DNA from: Asterias rubens | Lineage: Eukaryota; Echinodermata; Asteroidea; Forcipulatida; Asteriidae | Reading direction: 5' to 3' | Assembly (NCBI RefSeq): GCF_902459465.1 | Contig: NC_047063.1 | Span: forward strand, 3,162,001-3,226,000 | DNA length: 64,000 bases | In this document: one piece after another, positions 43,501-54,184 of the stretch | Layout of the letters: the number at the start of each line of letters is the position of its first letter | Position numbering within the stretch: the stretch's first letter is position 1 | Position numbers and translations under genes: made by a program | Notes under the pieces: model-generated | The model's database searches: none | What the model saw: the letters and a program-made list of their open reading frames with translations, nothing else | What the model was told of the DNA's origin: nothing

Positions 43501-45735
43501 CTCGATGCTCCCCGATGAGAATATGTGGACCAGCGGAGAGTTCCAGCAGTACCTGAAGAACAGAGGGTGCGGGAGCGTCTGGCAGGACAGCATTTACCCT
43601 GGAATGAAGAAAGCCGTCATCGCTGCACTGCAGTGTACACAAGACATTGTAGAGATGCGCAAGGTGTGGGAGTAAAACAAGTCTTCTGGGTTCAAGTCTG
43701 AAAAACCTGCTTGGCACAGTTTAGCTTAACAACATAATTATCTTGGCCCAAGTTTATTTACTAATCACAAGTTGGTTAACCAGTCCAAGTTAATTTACTG
43801 AGATCAAGTTAACTTTACTGAGCCCAAGTTATTTGACTTAATTAGCCCAAGTTATTTGACTTAATTAACCCAAGTTATTTTACTTAATTAGCCCAAGTTA
43901 CTTGACTAAATTAACCCAAGTTATTTTACTTAATTAGCCCAAGTTACTTGACTAAATTAACCCAAGTTAATTGACTTAGCAGCAATTTGTAAAGAACCAT
44001 TCATTAATCCCAATTCCATTGAATTATTCTTTTTAACTCGGAATGCTTTCTCACTTCTTCATCAAATCCAATACCAAAAACCTTTTTTACAGAAAAAGAA
44101 CAGTCAAAGAATCCCTTTACTTGAAATTTCTCTGTAAAATAATATTATTAGAAATTACTTCCTTCACTTTCAGCACAAACATAGAGAAATCCTTGAATTA
44201 ATTCCAGAATATTTGAAAGAATTGTTTAATTCTTGATCTCCAGAATTCGTTTGAGTTGTATGGAGCGGACTTCATGCTGACAGAAGATTTCCATCCGTGG
44301 CTGATTGAGATCAACTCCTCCCCAGCGATGGGTGCCACTACCGAGATTACGGAGCAGCTCTGTCATGACGTCATCGAGGACACCATGAAGGTTGTCCTGG
44401 ACAGGAGGCATGATAAGAACTGTGACACGGGCAAGTTTGAACTGGCATTCAAACAGGTGAGTTATTGACCTTTTTTAATGAAATTAAAATTATTTTTTCA
44501 CAATCAATTCAGTAAGGACCTACTTACTTGTTTGCTTGTTTTTTATTGCTTACTTTGTTTGCTTGTGTCTTGTTTACTTTTTTGTTCATCTTCATGTAAT
44601 TGCTCCTTTGTAATTGTGTTTTGTAATGTTTTGCTCAAAAAACTAATAATAGTAAACGTAAGGGATGTCTTATTCGGTAGAATGCTGAGACGGCCCTTCG
44701 ATGGCAAAACAGCAATGCCATTCTGAGGAAAGCAAGTACATAATTGTTTTGCCATAAAAAAAAACACGAGAGGAAGGTGTAAAAAAGAGGCTGAGATAGG
44801 ACATATTTAACATCAATATAGTATGCCTTTGAAACTTTGAAATGAAAAAAAAGGTCTTTAATTAACCAAGAAATAATCTTGTATAGAACTAAATAGAAAC
44901 ATTTATTTAAGAGCGGTATGGGGATGTGACATTGATCTGAATTGAATTTAAATTTGAAGGTTTTCTCATCATTCACTTGTTATTCTCCCCACAGCATCAA
45001 GTAACGGTGCCGCCGTACGTCGGTGCTCAGCTCGCTATTGAAGGGACCGGGGTGAGGAACCCCTTCCTCAAGATACACAGGCAGAGAAGCCAGCCTAACA
45101 TCATCAGCCCGAGACTCGCCGACGGGTCGCCCCCAGTAGTCCTCCGGAAGACCACGGTACAGATGAGCCCGCGGCGATCCAGCTACAACAAGGTGGAGGC
45201 CACGTCGACAGAGACTGACCCCGAGTCCATCAAGGCAACCAATTTAGATGAAATGACCCGGAAGTTAGCAGGTATTAGTAAAGATGACTTAGAGCTCATT
45301 AAGAAAACCACCCGCAAGGTCAGAAAGGGGCGTCGGAAACGTAACTTCCGCTTGCCCAATGTAAGCCAAGAGAGCGAAGTTGTTAGAGAGGAGTTGAAAC
45401 TCAGAGCGGTGACGGTCAAAGGGTCGGGGGTAGAGGGAGGCCCTGCCCCCGAGCAAAGAGTTGGCCTACAGCCGTACAAATCCCTTAAAGCCTACACAAT
45501 TTACAATCACAAGGCGAATATAACGCCCCCCACCCCAATTAGTCCTGTGAACCAAGTAACTGAAATACCGAGCATCGGGTCTTATCATATAGGACTCCCG
45601 AAGAAGGCTAAACAATCCACGAAACACAGGTCGGTGTTTAATCCCAAGCTGAAGATGCAACACCATAACCCTGATAAAAACGGCAAGCAGTTTGTAGTTT
45701 GCCCCAATGGCGTTTCGGTTTACTCCAGCGCATAA
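28597..45735 (+). CDS. TTLL3: Tubulin monoglycylase, TTLL3/TTLL8-like, complete
   Basis: Adds the first glycine to glutamate side chains of tubulin, mainly on cilia and flagella. Exons: 28597-29043, 33490-33588, 34259-34472, 35625-35732, 36095-36288, 37232-37397, 38219-38313, 38653-38781, 39873-39987, 40431-40809, 41316-41464, 42743-42983, 43441-43663, 44244-44456, 44995-45735. They total 3513 nt, or 1170 residues, all in phase. An in-frame TAA nine bases upstream supports the start. Residues 1-350 are low-complexity and Ser-rich. [15 protein letters not shown] begins the catalytic part near residue 355. A Asp-rich stretch spans the exon 6/7 junction. Ligase landmarks: [52 protein letters not shown], and [15 protein letters not shown] with the metal-binding [13 protein letters not shown] and [11 protein letters not shown] are typical of the TTLL3/8 branch. 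The last exon is a basic, low-complexity tail. TTLL3 versus TTLL8 is not resolved. Confidence 0.94.
29378..29472. repeat. Small hairpin repeat
   Basis: GGCTAGAGTTACTACTC..CTCCTAGAACTA folds onto TAGTTCTAGCTAGGAGTAGT, with an inner stem GCTATCGCCT/AGGCGATAGC. Confidence 0.75.
29478..29897 (-). repeat. Repeat with a chance-like 139-codon open frame
   Basis: The frame looks gene-like, but its middle matches non-coding sequence at about 55190-55320 (TTTCACTCATTTT, ATTGTTTCATATCAAA, GGAAACTTTTCCCAAACAG), so it is a dispersed repeat. No known domain. Confidence 0.6.
31970..32115 (+). repeat. Repeat family N copy
   Basis: Contains TTGCCTTTGTGCCCCCCTGC and GAGAAATTGCCTTGGTGCCC. TTLL3 intron 1. Confidence 0.55.
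32801..32952. repeat. Near-perfect long hairpin, about 150 bp
   Basis: AGCCACTTCGGAATGTCAGC at 32801 pairs with the same sequence inverted at 32952. The arms (about 70 bases) continue through ACTGCTGACAACGG and GAGATAGACAAA with few mismatches and a small central loop. TTLL3 intron 1. Confidence 0.92.
33049..33216. repeat. MITE family S copy
   Basis: CAGTCGATTTCACGTAACGC against TTTGGTGAAAGCGACGGC, with inner ACGGGTTCA-type inverted arms. Confidence 0.82.
33230..33380 (+). repeat. Repeat family N copy
   Basis: CATGGAGGCCAAGGCCTTCC, TGGTCTTGACCTTGGTGC and AAAATGAAAATGGCCTTG match 37400-37545. Confidence 0.65.
33935..34197 (-). repeat. SINE family A, reverse copy
   Basis: Class-II tRNA-like head at 34120-34197 (reverse) and the body with CACATGGGACCAACGGC. 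The 3' end is truncated. Confidence 0.86.
34485..35215 (+). repeat. MITE family P copy split by about 450 bp
   Basis: Left part at 34485-34575 and right part at about 35030-35215 (GAGATACACCAATTAAGG) flank a G+C-richer segment with CAAAGTTACTGGGCGCTCGC. The inserted segment has no recognised ends. Confidence 0.55.
35217..35555 (-). repeat. MITE family P, full length, reverse
   Basis: Starts TTAAAGACACTGGACACTTT and ends AATAGTGTCCACTGCCTTTAA. Head-to-tail with the split copy. Confidence 0.88.
35830..35930. repeat. Short interspersed GGGCATAGTC repeats and palindromes
   Basis: GACTATGCCCGGGGCATAGTC is a palindrome at about 35852. GGGCATAGTCTATTG occurs twice more within 60 bases. Confidence 0.7.
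36440..36690. repeat. MITE family U copy
   Basis: TACCAACCAAATTTCCAT and its reverse ATGGAAATTTGGTTGGTA form the arms; the outer CATGAAACTTCTTTCTTGAT and TTGTGCTTAGCAGCTCTATG match 58529. Confidence 0.8.
37400..37545 (+). repeat. Repeat family N copy
   Basis: Directly after a TTLL3 exon donor: CACGGCCTCCATTGTCCC, TTGGCCTTGGTGCCCC, AAAATGAAAATGGCCTTG. Confidence 0.65.
38948..39357 (+). repeat. SINE family A, full length, class-II tRNA-derived
   Basis: Head: GTGTCGTTGCCGAGCGGTTT (box A), TTCAAAC loop like a tRNA-Leu(CAA) anticodon loop, long variable arm TGCTGTTTCTGATCAGCA, and box B GGTTCGAATCC. A body of about 250 bp and an ATT microsatellite tail follow. Confidence 0.9.
39446..39803 (-). 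repeat. MITE family Q, reverse
   Basis: Matches 41615-41983 in reverse, including TGTCATGACACGGCGAAACG and CACAGGTTTGTTATTTTATA. Confidence 0.85.
40895..41060. repeat. MITE family T copy
   Basis: TACGATCACCATTCTCTGCT and GTAATGTGGAGTATGCTTGC match 60513-60735. The right inverted end is lost where family W starts. Confidence 0.78.
41063..41239. repeat. MITE family W, 177 bp
   Basis: AAAGCCCGGTTCATACTTCC and GGAAGTAGGAACCGGGCTTT are inverted ends, with inner TTGACGTCA and TGACGTCAA. Confidence 0.9.
41615..41983 (+). repeat. MITE family Q, TTAA both sides
   Basis: TTAAAGCCATTGGACACTTC and GTCCAATGGCTTTAA are inverted ends. Confidence 0.9.
42186..42590 (+). repeat. SINE family A, full length
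   Basis: Intact head (GTGTCGTGGCCGAGCGGTTA) and body like 38948. The tail ends in TTATTATTATTTATTA. Confidence 0.9.
42592..42685 (-). repeat. SINE family A head, reverse
   Basis: Box B (GGATTCGAACC) and box A (reverse of TAAGAGCATC) of another head, abutting the tail of the previous SINE. Confidence 0.75.
43746..43977 (+). repeat. Tandem repeat, CCCAAGTTATTTGACTTAAT unit
   Basis: About nine variant copies of a 23- to 24-base unit in a TTLL3 intron. Confidence 0.92.
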
Positions 45736-47035
45736 TGCTATAATAAACAACAAACGGTATTACAGGATTGGTAAGGATACAAAATATTGTTTAATTTTAG
45801 GCTGAAATCTTGCTGATTATGAAGTTCAGGTAAGAGCACTATTTCTATGAAATATTTTCCTCTGAAATGCAGTCATATTATAAAAAAAATGGAAACTTAA
45901 AAAACAAATACAACAGCTGAAGTTGGTCGATGCAAACCAAAGTTAAGGACAATGTGATCGCATACCGAAAACTTTGCAGCACATGGTTTTTACTTTTTTG
46001 TCCTGACTCATAATGAATCAAGTTAAAAAGTTCACAAGTTCGTTGTTTCATGGTTGATCGAACAAACCTTAAACACTGTCTGCAACTACATCTTTCAGCT
46101 CTACCAAATCCTGTAAAATACATTAAACAAAGATCCAAAATGGAGTAAGCCTTTCAACTTCAAAATGGAGCAAACTGGGCTAGGCATTCTCTATGCAATT
46201 GTTCAATTTGGCTTCTGATGGATGATACCCAAGCCTACATCCATATGGACTGTAAAAGGGGTAACCCGGTTCCAGCCCCAGGAGTGGGTGGCAACGACCC
46301 ATGGAAAAACAATAATTGACTGTAGCCCACACCTTGAAGTGGCCTTGTGTGTCTGGCGACTTGCATAAAATAAAATAAAATTATAGCGCATGATGCCTTA
46401 AACCTACATGTATGATGCACATTGCGTTTGGAAGTGACCACAAAGTGGGACATTCACAACAATAGAAATATAGATAAAATCTCTGCTTCAGTTGGTTGAT
46501 ATTGTCAACAAAATACAATCCTACAAAACACGCAACATAGTAAACAAAAGTTCTACAACTCTAAAATGCCAAATTATAAGGCCCTCCCCTTTGATACATT
46601 GTGCAATGTTTTTGTAGGTTGTGGACTCAAAATATTCAGAAGCAGTTCCATTAGGCTCAACCCACCACTGTTTATTTCAATTGCTAAAATTGAAATAAAC
46701 ACAAATATGAAACTACCAATTGCTTACCTGTGAAATACGCTTGCTCTCTATAAGCAAACATTTCTGCTAAAAGAAGCAGAAAGAATTTGCTTTCCATTGG
46801 CAGTTTCCTGAAATCCGGCCCCATCCCCAAACACCTCGCATTAACCTACTCTGCGTAGTAGAACTGCTTTCAATCTACCTCATTATAGTAACTACATACA
46901 CATCAGCTGCATATTTGAACTACACAAACACTGTATTGACCCTTTGCCACATGTCACACGCGGCGACTGTGCCACACTCGCCATTTTGGTGGGCAATATA
47001 GGTTTACGTGTAAACACCGCATCGCCTATTATACA

Positions 47036-47546
47036 CATAATGAATGTTTATGAGTGCAATGGTGCAAATATGTTCATGAGTTGAAAGATGGAATGTTCTA
47101 TTCAACGAGGCGGAGCCGAGTTGAATGGAACATTCCAGCTTTCAATGAATGAACATATTCGCACCATTGCACGAATGAAAAACATTCATTATTTGTTTTA
47201 TATAACATCCAAGTAGATCTTTGTCATTTTGATTGAAAGATACAACTTTCTAAACAAACAAAGCGTAGGCCTCCAATTTTTAATTGTAGAAGACGACTGC
47301 TAGTAATTTTACTAATTATGCCTTGCTGCGTTACCGAAGACAACGCGCACGCAGTGATGTTTTTACTCAGCTTTTTCGTTCCATCCGAAAAGTACCATTG
47401 CACGCTGGCAGCGTGCAATGGTACTTTTCGGATGGAACGAAAAAGCACGGTGAGTGACTCAGCGTGCAATGGTACTTTTATTTGCTATCACGTGACGGAC
47501 AATCCTCCAATCAAACGGCAAGGATCTGCTTGGGTGTTATATAAAA
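47036..47546 (+). mobile_element. Double-hairpin element, copy 2 (opposite orientation)
   Basis: Same modules in reverse order: large hairpin at about 47037-47192, then the perfect 37-bp inverted repeat at 47371-47407 and 47409-47445. A TATATAACATCCAAGTAGAT motif at about 47200 recurs inverted at about 47546, so the right module has its own terminal inverted repeats. No transposase. Confidence 0.92.
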
Positions 47547-47887
47547 CTGAATAACGCACAGTGACATTGCCCACCAATATGGCGCATCCAAGATTATTCT
47601 GATGATGACGACAGGTGAATTGGGTCAATACTACTGGGTTTTTTTTAATTGGGGTTTGTAGCAACACAACTGTATACATTTTATACATTTTAGATTTAGC
47701 AGATGTTTTTGACGAGAATAACAACTGAAATAAGTAGTTTAAATACTCTGTAAGTTTTCATTGAATACTGTTGTATTCTGACACCATGCTGACATTGAGA
47801 CTCATTTTGAGTTGGTCTCTATTAATACCACTTTATACCTTGCAAAGTGAAACGTTTCACTCTAGTTAGTTATGAATATGGTAATCG

Positions 47888-47955
47888 TGTAGAAGCCTCT
47901 GAAGAAGGTCCGGTTTGGATCGAAAGCTTAGGCCATCTCCCCCTACTCATTATAT
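47888..47955 (+). repeat. Second copy of the hammerhead-core-like motif
   Basis: Same 37-base core as at 10051, with one base different. Sequence on both sides is unrelated apart from an A+T-rich ATTATATAT tail. Confidence 0.6.
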
Positions 47956-48344
47956 ATATGGTAATCGTGATAGAAAAGAGTAACATTAGGCTGCGGAGAA
48001 TTACAGAAGTGTTTAGCGTTCTGCCTTTTTGTAGAAAAAAAAGAATGAGGACCCCCCCACCTTTTTTTTTTTTTTTTAATGTCCGCTCCTTTTTTTTATT
48101 TGGAGTCCAACACATTTTTAAAGACCAACTGGGTTTTGTTTTGTTTTAGACCTTTAAATGGATCCTTTTTTTCCCGTAAAAAAAAAGAGGAGGCAGCCTC
48201 TAAAAGGGAACCGGGCAGGGAACGCTAAATACGTTTTTGTTGGCCTTATCCGTTTTAACCAACATTCGTTTGAATCCATGTGGATAATCTGTTTGGTTTT
48301 TTTTCTTTCTCTCATTCTTGATTGATTGCTGTTTTCATCTATAG

Positions 48345-48800
48345 GCTCTATGAGCACAGTACAGGTAATAGCACCGTGTGCTCACCGAAACCAATTCTCC
48401 CAACCCCTTTGGTGTGTTACCCAATGCAATAATGTTGTGAGAATTTAAAGTTTTGGAACTCTCTTGGGAATTGTTTAGGGTCTTTGAGCACTTTATCTAA
48501 TTCTCCCAACTTGTTTCATGTGTTTTATGATACCGTAATGTTGTGAGAATTTAAAGTTATGGAACTCTCTTTGGAATGGTTTAGGGTCCACCGTCTTTGA
48601 GCACTTTATCTAATTCTCCCAACTTCATGTGTTTTATGATACCGTAATGTTGTGAGACTTTAAAGTTTTTGACATGTGTCTTGGGAATGATTTAGGGTCT
48701 TTGAGCACAGTCCATGCTCACTTTATCTCAATTCTCCCAACCTTTTTAATGTGTTTTTATAATGCAGTAATTGTTGTGAGAATTGATTTTGCAATTTAGG
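48345..48800 (+). repeat. Four-unit tandem repeat, about 125 bp
   Basis: Each unit has AATTCTCCCAAC, AATGTTGTGAGAATTTAAAG and TTTAGGGTCTTTGAGCAC. The units differ by small insertions. Confidence 0.9.
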
Positions 48801-49814
48801 GATATTTCTCAATACTGTAATTAATCGCAACATCGTGTTGCTATCCTGTGGTTTTGGTGATGGGATCTAGTGTGGAAGGTTGTTGTTTTTCCACGTTGAA
48901 AAAGGATGTGGGAATTCTTAACTGATTCCACGAATGTTCTCTTCTGTAAATCAAATTGACGTGGCTTTCCTTGATCCGTCAAGGATTCTATCTATTGGTG
49001 GTCCTGGTGAACTTTTTTCGGGACAAATCCAAACCCTTGTTGTGTTGAAATACATGACTTTTGTTCCATCAAGCAATATTTGTGTTGGGTTCTAGAAGGA
49101 ATTCTTAGGGTTGCTATTTCTCTATTTTCTCTGCTACTTTTCAAACTTCATCTATACATTTCCTGCATGATGACCATTTTTAACTTCTTGTATTTGTGTT
49201 TCATTGTTTTGTGTGTTGGTCAATTGTACATTCAATGTATACTAATACTTACCTAACCTTGATGTTGTAATACTGTGGCAAGTGTTTGAATAACTGAGAG
49301 AAACATTTTGCAACTTTTCATTTTTCCTCCAAGAGAGATGTGGTTTCAAAAATGACCCTTGTTAAATATTTTTGAAGCATACAAGATTATTCAGATGTGC
49401 AGTTTATTGCATTCTCGCTTAAAGAAAACACCGATTTTGTGCTTAACTGGTGAAAATACTGTTTAATTTTTGCCAGGAATGGTTAAAGAACAGTGTGAAA
49501 CACTACTTTTAAATGATTAATTTCCAAGAAAACCTTGTGCAATTTACCCTTGTCAGTCTATTCTCCCAAATCTCCCTAACCTCTAATCATAGTCAACCAA
49601 AGCACCATAGACCTTATCGCAAATGCTCGGTGCGTTAGGCTTGGAATTAGGTGCATGTGTGTCTAGCTAAGGATCAAGTTTGATCGCTAGCTAGACCAGC
49701 ATGCACCTCTCTCAACAGTTAGCGCTTGCGCAATGGGTATTTTTAACATCACTTTGTTGTGTTCTCATCTCGTACTCATAATCTTCATTCAAACTCATGC
49801 AATCATGTAATCAC

Positions 49815-49880
49815 ATGCAATCCCACTAATCCCATGTTAATCCCATGCTAATCCCATGCTAATCCCATACTTCCATGGTT
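49815..49880 (+). repeat. Short tandem repeat, AATCCCATGCT unit
   Basis: Five to six copies of an 11-base unit. Confidence 0.85.
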
Positions 49881-49917
49881 AATCATCCATTCGCATGTTT
49901 CTGTTTTTCTTCTGCAG

Positions 49918-50018
49918 CATCGCCTGCGTTTACGCAAGCTAAATCATCAAATGATGAACTTACGCCACCAGATAGCCAACATGACGCAAGTTGTACGTCA
50001 GACAATTTTACTTCTTAA
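49918..50018 (+). CDS. Possible alternative 3' coding exon (TTLL3 region)
   Basis: A T-rich tract and CTGCAG acceptor at 49912-49917 precede an open stretch that, entered in phase 1, reads SPAFTQAKSSNDELTPPD and ends at a TAA at 50016-50018. It could follow a cryptic donor inside the last TTLL3 exon: position 45271 (GCAG/GTATTA) ends in phase 1 and would join in frame. A second frame through the same bases (HRLRLRKLNHQMMNLRHQ) is also open, which weakens the case. No known domain. Confidence 0.3.
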
Positions 50019-50369
50019 AATAAAATACAAACTTCACTCTCAAAAAAGCCATTTCAGACAAAATGATGCATAAAACTAATAATTGTGTAACAAATTTAAA
50101 TTAAACTATCCTAGTCTTTGTCATTTTAAATCGTATCATGTTTAAGTCGCCCATGTTACCATAATAGTTTACCCCTTTAATATAAACCTCATCGAAACTT
50201 GAGTAGCTACCTGCTGAAGTTTTAATTTTGCTAATTCAAACAAGTAATAAATAATAACTAACTGTATTTGTAATTATTACCCCTCACACAGACATAGCTA
50301 TTACTAAAGCATCTGGCATGTTTGTAGACTGTGCAAGTCTCTCCTGTGTTCGAAAATGTTGAGAAATCC

Positions 50370-50560
50370 CTACATACACGAGTTGTAGTTTCATCTTTGA
50401 GAGAACAAGGTCATTTTCATTTTTTTCGAAATTTGGTAACTCTAAAAGTCTATTGGAAACTTTTGAAGGGGCACTGAGGCTAAATAAACAAATCAGAAAC
50501 TTTGAAGGGGCACCAAGGCTACACAAACAAGGGCAAACAAAACTATGGCCTCCAAGCCTG
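50370..50560 (-). repeat. Repeat family N copy, reverse
   Basis: CAAGGTCATTTTCATTTTTT and TTTGAAGGGGCACCAAGGC match the family in reverse. Confidence 0.6.
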
Positions 50561-51010
50561 CCCTGGGTTCAACAACAGAAATCCCTTACAGTATGAAGAA
50601 AACAAAATCGCCCTTATAAAATGGGTCTCATTGTTTGAATGCTCACAGGACTTGCACTGTCTAAACCTCACACCAATTTGGGAATGCATGGTACACTCAT
50701 TCACATTATGTTGTTTTTGTTTTGTTTTATCCCCATCCTCCGCCTTCCTGTATCCTTTCCCTCATCTTTTGTTCTCTTCAACCTTGTCACCTCTTTTTCC
50801 TCTCCTTAACTTTAATCATCCATTCTTAAACATTTCTTCGTGTCATTTCATTAAACCTTGTCATCCATCATCTCATTGTTGTCTCATTCAAATTCTCCTA
50901 TTTCCTTGGCTACCTCAACATCCTCACTCCTCCTCCCCACTCCTCCTCCTCCTTCTCATTTTTCATCTTCTTTTCTTGGCTGTCACTCTTTAATTCTAAT
51001 AAAATAGCAG

Positions 51011-51438
51011 GGAAGATAGATGGAGCATGGGGCAGGGCTTGCTCTCGCTGCAGGAACGGTATCCCGGGGGTCAAACTAGACGATGAGCAAGCCAGAAGGG
51101 ACTGCACGTGCCAACGAGACAGTGTTGTCACCCCCATCCCTGATGACAGTATCCCGACCTCGGGTCATATAACACCGGTCAAAGGTCGTAGGTCACCCGA
51201 GCTGATACAGCGCAGTGGGACCTTTGTTAGCAACAGGCAGGGGGACTTGGTGACTTTAAGCGGCCCCGATCCCATACAGGGACACCATAAAGTAGGAAAG
51301 GCTGCGTTTAATGCCGGCAGGACGCGTCCCAATGTCAACAGACAGCGGAGGGAAACAAAGGTTCAAATAAGAGGCACTGAAGTCAAGGTCCTGTGTGGAA
51401 CGTACCCTTTTACTGTGGCCAACAGCTTAATCAAATAA
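51011..51438 (+). CDS. Probable 3' coding exon of unknown gene
   Basis: After a CAG acceptor at 51008-51010 one frame stays open for 427 bases to TAA at 51436-51438, giving about 142 residues. Only the phase-1 frame is open; the other two stop within the exon. The residues are Gly/Arg/Asp/Pro-rich with KIDGAWGRACSRCRNGIPG, a Cys pair later (CTCQRD) and SPELIQRSGTFVSNRQGD. Base content is markedly more G+C-rich than its flanks, like the real exons here. It can follow the same phase-1 donor at 45271 in TTLL3, making it a candidate alternative C terminus, or it may end an unseen gene. No family recognised. Confidence 0.42.
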
Positions 51439-51574
51439 GCCTGCCACAAAACAAAAACTAAACGACTCTATGAATTTGGGTTGTTGTGGGGGTAATTTTG
51501 ATAGCGACATCAACAACAAAGCTTAGAGACTGAAAGATGGGGTCATAGAATGGTACCTACTTAATTTAACTACT

Positions 51575-51835
51575 AGAATTTAATGACCTTAAAAAAACTT
51601 ACTTGTTGGGAAGTACTGCAGCTGTTGGAACTACCTCCATGGTGTAAACTACTTTGGGAAAGGATTCCCTTTGAAGTAATATTATGGTGTGGATTATTTT
51701 GTCACCTCCAAAAAATTGAATCTGAGAAACAATTTATTCATGATTCGTTTCTCAGGTGTTTGTTAGTGAATTCTGCTGCCAGAGATGCAGTTGGTACCCC
51801 TGTCACCTCGCTAAACATGGATGGATTTTTTATAT
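51575..51835 (+). repeat. Repeat family M copy
   Basis: AAACTTACTTGTTGGGAAG through AGAGATGCAGTTGGTACC and CTAAACATGGATGG, ending in a TA/T/G low-complexity run to 51866. Confidence 0.75.
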
Positions 51836-53348
51836 ATATATATATATTTTTTTTTGGGGGGGGGGGCGCTACCAGCAAGTAGACACTATATTCAGCTGAA
51901 ACTTTCACATGTAACTTTATTGATAATTTTGCCTATAAATCAGCATTAAATTGACAAAAAAACAATCTATAAAATTGGTTGTTGTTTTATTGCATACAAT
52001 CCAAGTGACAAGGCAAACTCAGAATCACATTCACTTGAACAAAATAAAAAACACACCTGTGTTGCAGATAATTAGCGACGCTTCAACAAAAAAATATTAA
52101 ATACACGACTGGACAGAAATACTTCTGTCCTTTAGCATCAAAAATGAAAGTTCTATCTCAGGAGGTCTCTCTAATTCAACATAAACAAAAATTGTTTTTA
52201 ATGTTGTTAATCAATGTGTCTTCATAGAAGATTTTATTCTCATTTAAACAAAAAAATGTTAGATTTCGTTATTGCTTCATGGTTTTATTTTTTGAGGTTT
52301 GAATACAGAGTGTTTCTGTAAATTGAAATATACTTTAACAGCGTGTGGATTAGACCTTTAATTGTACTACCATTACATTTACTATTCAATCATTAAAATG
52401 TGTACTATCAGTTCAGATAAATTAGCAAAATGACAAATCTATGTGAAGACTATCGAATTATTCCTTTCAAAAGAAGAACAAGTAGTTAATTAAAAGTTGA
52501 AACAATTACTAAAAAATAAAATTACAATTTAATTAACTATAAACCAATAACTGTATGCATGTAACACATATATCAATTGCAAGTATTTTAATCAGTTGTT
52601 CTAAACACTTTTATCTGGATGTTGAAAGTTATTATACGGGATTGAAAGAGGTGACGATAGTCGTGGGCAGTGTTAATGCTTTGTGTATTCAACCTTATAC
52701 ATGAAATAACAAACAAAACAAATTTGCACTTAATCCATTTCTACAAAATAATATAGTGAAAAACCATGCTATGTTTCAATTTGGGTTGTGAAACAACCAA
52801 AATCAGCATTATTAAGGTTTTCAGATGCAGTATGGCTTTGTTTCAGGGGGAAATATTTCATCAACAAAATTGTCTTGTATGGACTTCATGATCAAGAAGC
52901 TTTTAACAGTGTTACCAAATCCTGTAAAATACTGTTAAACATAAGTAAACACAATAACAGACATTTAACTCACAAAGACAAAACTTTCCCATAGTTTTGT
53001 ATTACCATGGTGTTAATTCAAGCAAATAATAAAACAGTTCATTAAACTGCTTTAAAATTATTATCTTCTCACAGCCACTCAGTACATGTTGAACAGGTTT
53101 TATTAAAAACTACACATTTGTAAAAATCAATTTGTTCCTCTTGTTAGAAAAATTTGTAAATATTAATATTATTCTTATGCTTTAAGCAATAATCATGTAA
53201 AAAGTCTTTTGTAATACAGTGTATACATTATTTTGATTAATAAAGAATTTTTATTCAAATATTTGTTATTATTTTGGCCTTTGCTTGTTTCTTTTAACTT
53301 GCAAGACTGTTCACTTCCCTAAAGTAATATGTATAAAGCAATTGTTAA

Positions 53349-53731
53349 AGGCAGTGGACACTATTGGTAATTACTCAAAATAATTATTAGAATAAAACCT
53401 TTATTGGTGGCGAGTAATGGGGAGAGGTTGATGGTATAAAGCATTTTGAGAAACGGCCGCCTCTGAAGTGCCATAGTTTTCGAGAAATAAGTTATTTTCC
53501 ACGAATTTGATTTTGAGACCTCAGATTTAGAACTTGAGATCTTGAAATCAACCATCTAAACGCACACAACTTCGTGTTACAAGGGTGTTTTTTTCTTTCA
53601 TTATTATCTCGCAACTTCGATGACCGATTGAGCTCAAATTTTCACAGGTTTGTTATTTTATGCATATGTTGAGATACACCAACTGTGAAGGCTAGTCTTT
53701 GATAATTACCAATAGTGTCAACTGCCTTTAA
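53349..53731 (+). repeat. MITE family P, full length, TTAA both sides
   Basis: AAAGGCAGTGGACACTATTG to TGTCAACTGCCTTT with TTAA on both sides. Intergenic. Confidence 0.92.
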
Positions 53732-54184
53732 ATGATTCAAATTTTGGCAAAGAAAAATGTTACAGTAATAAATAGAAAATCTTTGTTTAAGGATATCAAC
53801 CTAAACAAATTGAGTAATAAATGTGCCTTACCAACAAACAAGTTAGTTGGGGGTGGCATTGCTGGGTATTGCCTTTTTGTCAAACCAAAACAAATCCCCA
53901 ATGGTTTGAGTTTAGTTACACTATTTTGTTTTACACAATTACTTATTATTTTCTTGTTTGCAAGTTTAAAGCTTTTAGATTATGTGTTACTGTTTTAGCT
54001 ATGCGGAAATAATAGCAATGGTCAATGACCATAGCAACGTTTTTTCCATTATTGCATAAAACATCACTTGGACATGGGATAATTAATTTGTCACAGGTAA
54101 CAAATAACAATCTTAGTTAAATAATCTTTAAACCAAAAGTAAAAACTTGCCATAAAAGAAACATTGTTTCAGGGTAATTCATTT

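Noticed and set aside
48345..48364. 20-base micro-exon with good splice sites
   Set aside because: The same sequence is the start of the tandem repeat unit and recurs in later units, so the splice-like sites are probably coincidence.
50502..50993. 163-codon open frame on the plus strand
   Set aside because: It runs through a repeat and a C/T-rich low-complexity stretch, giving a Ser/Leu/Pro/His-biased product.
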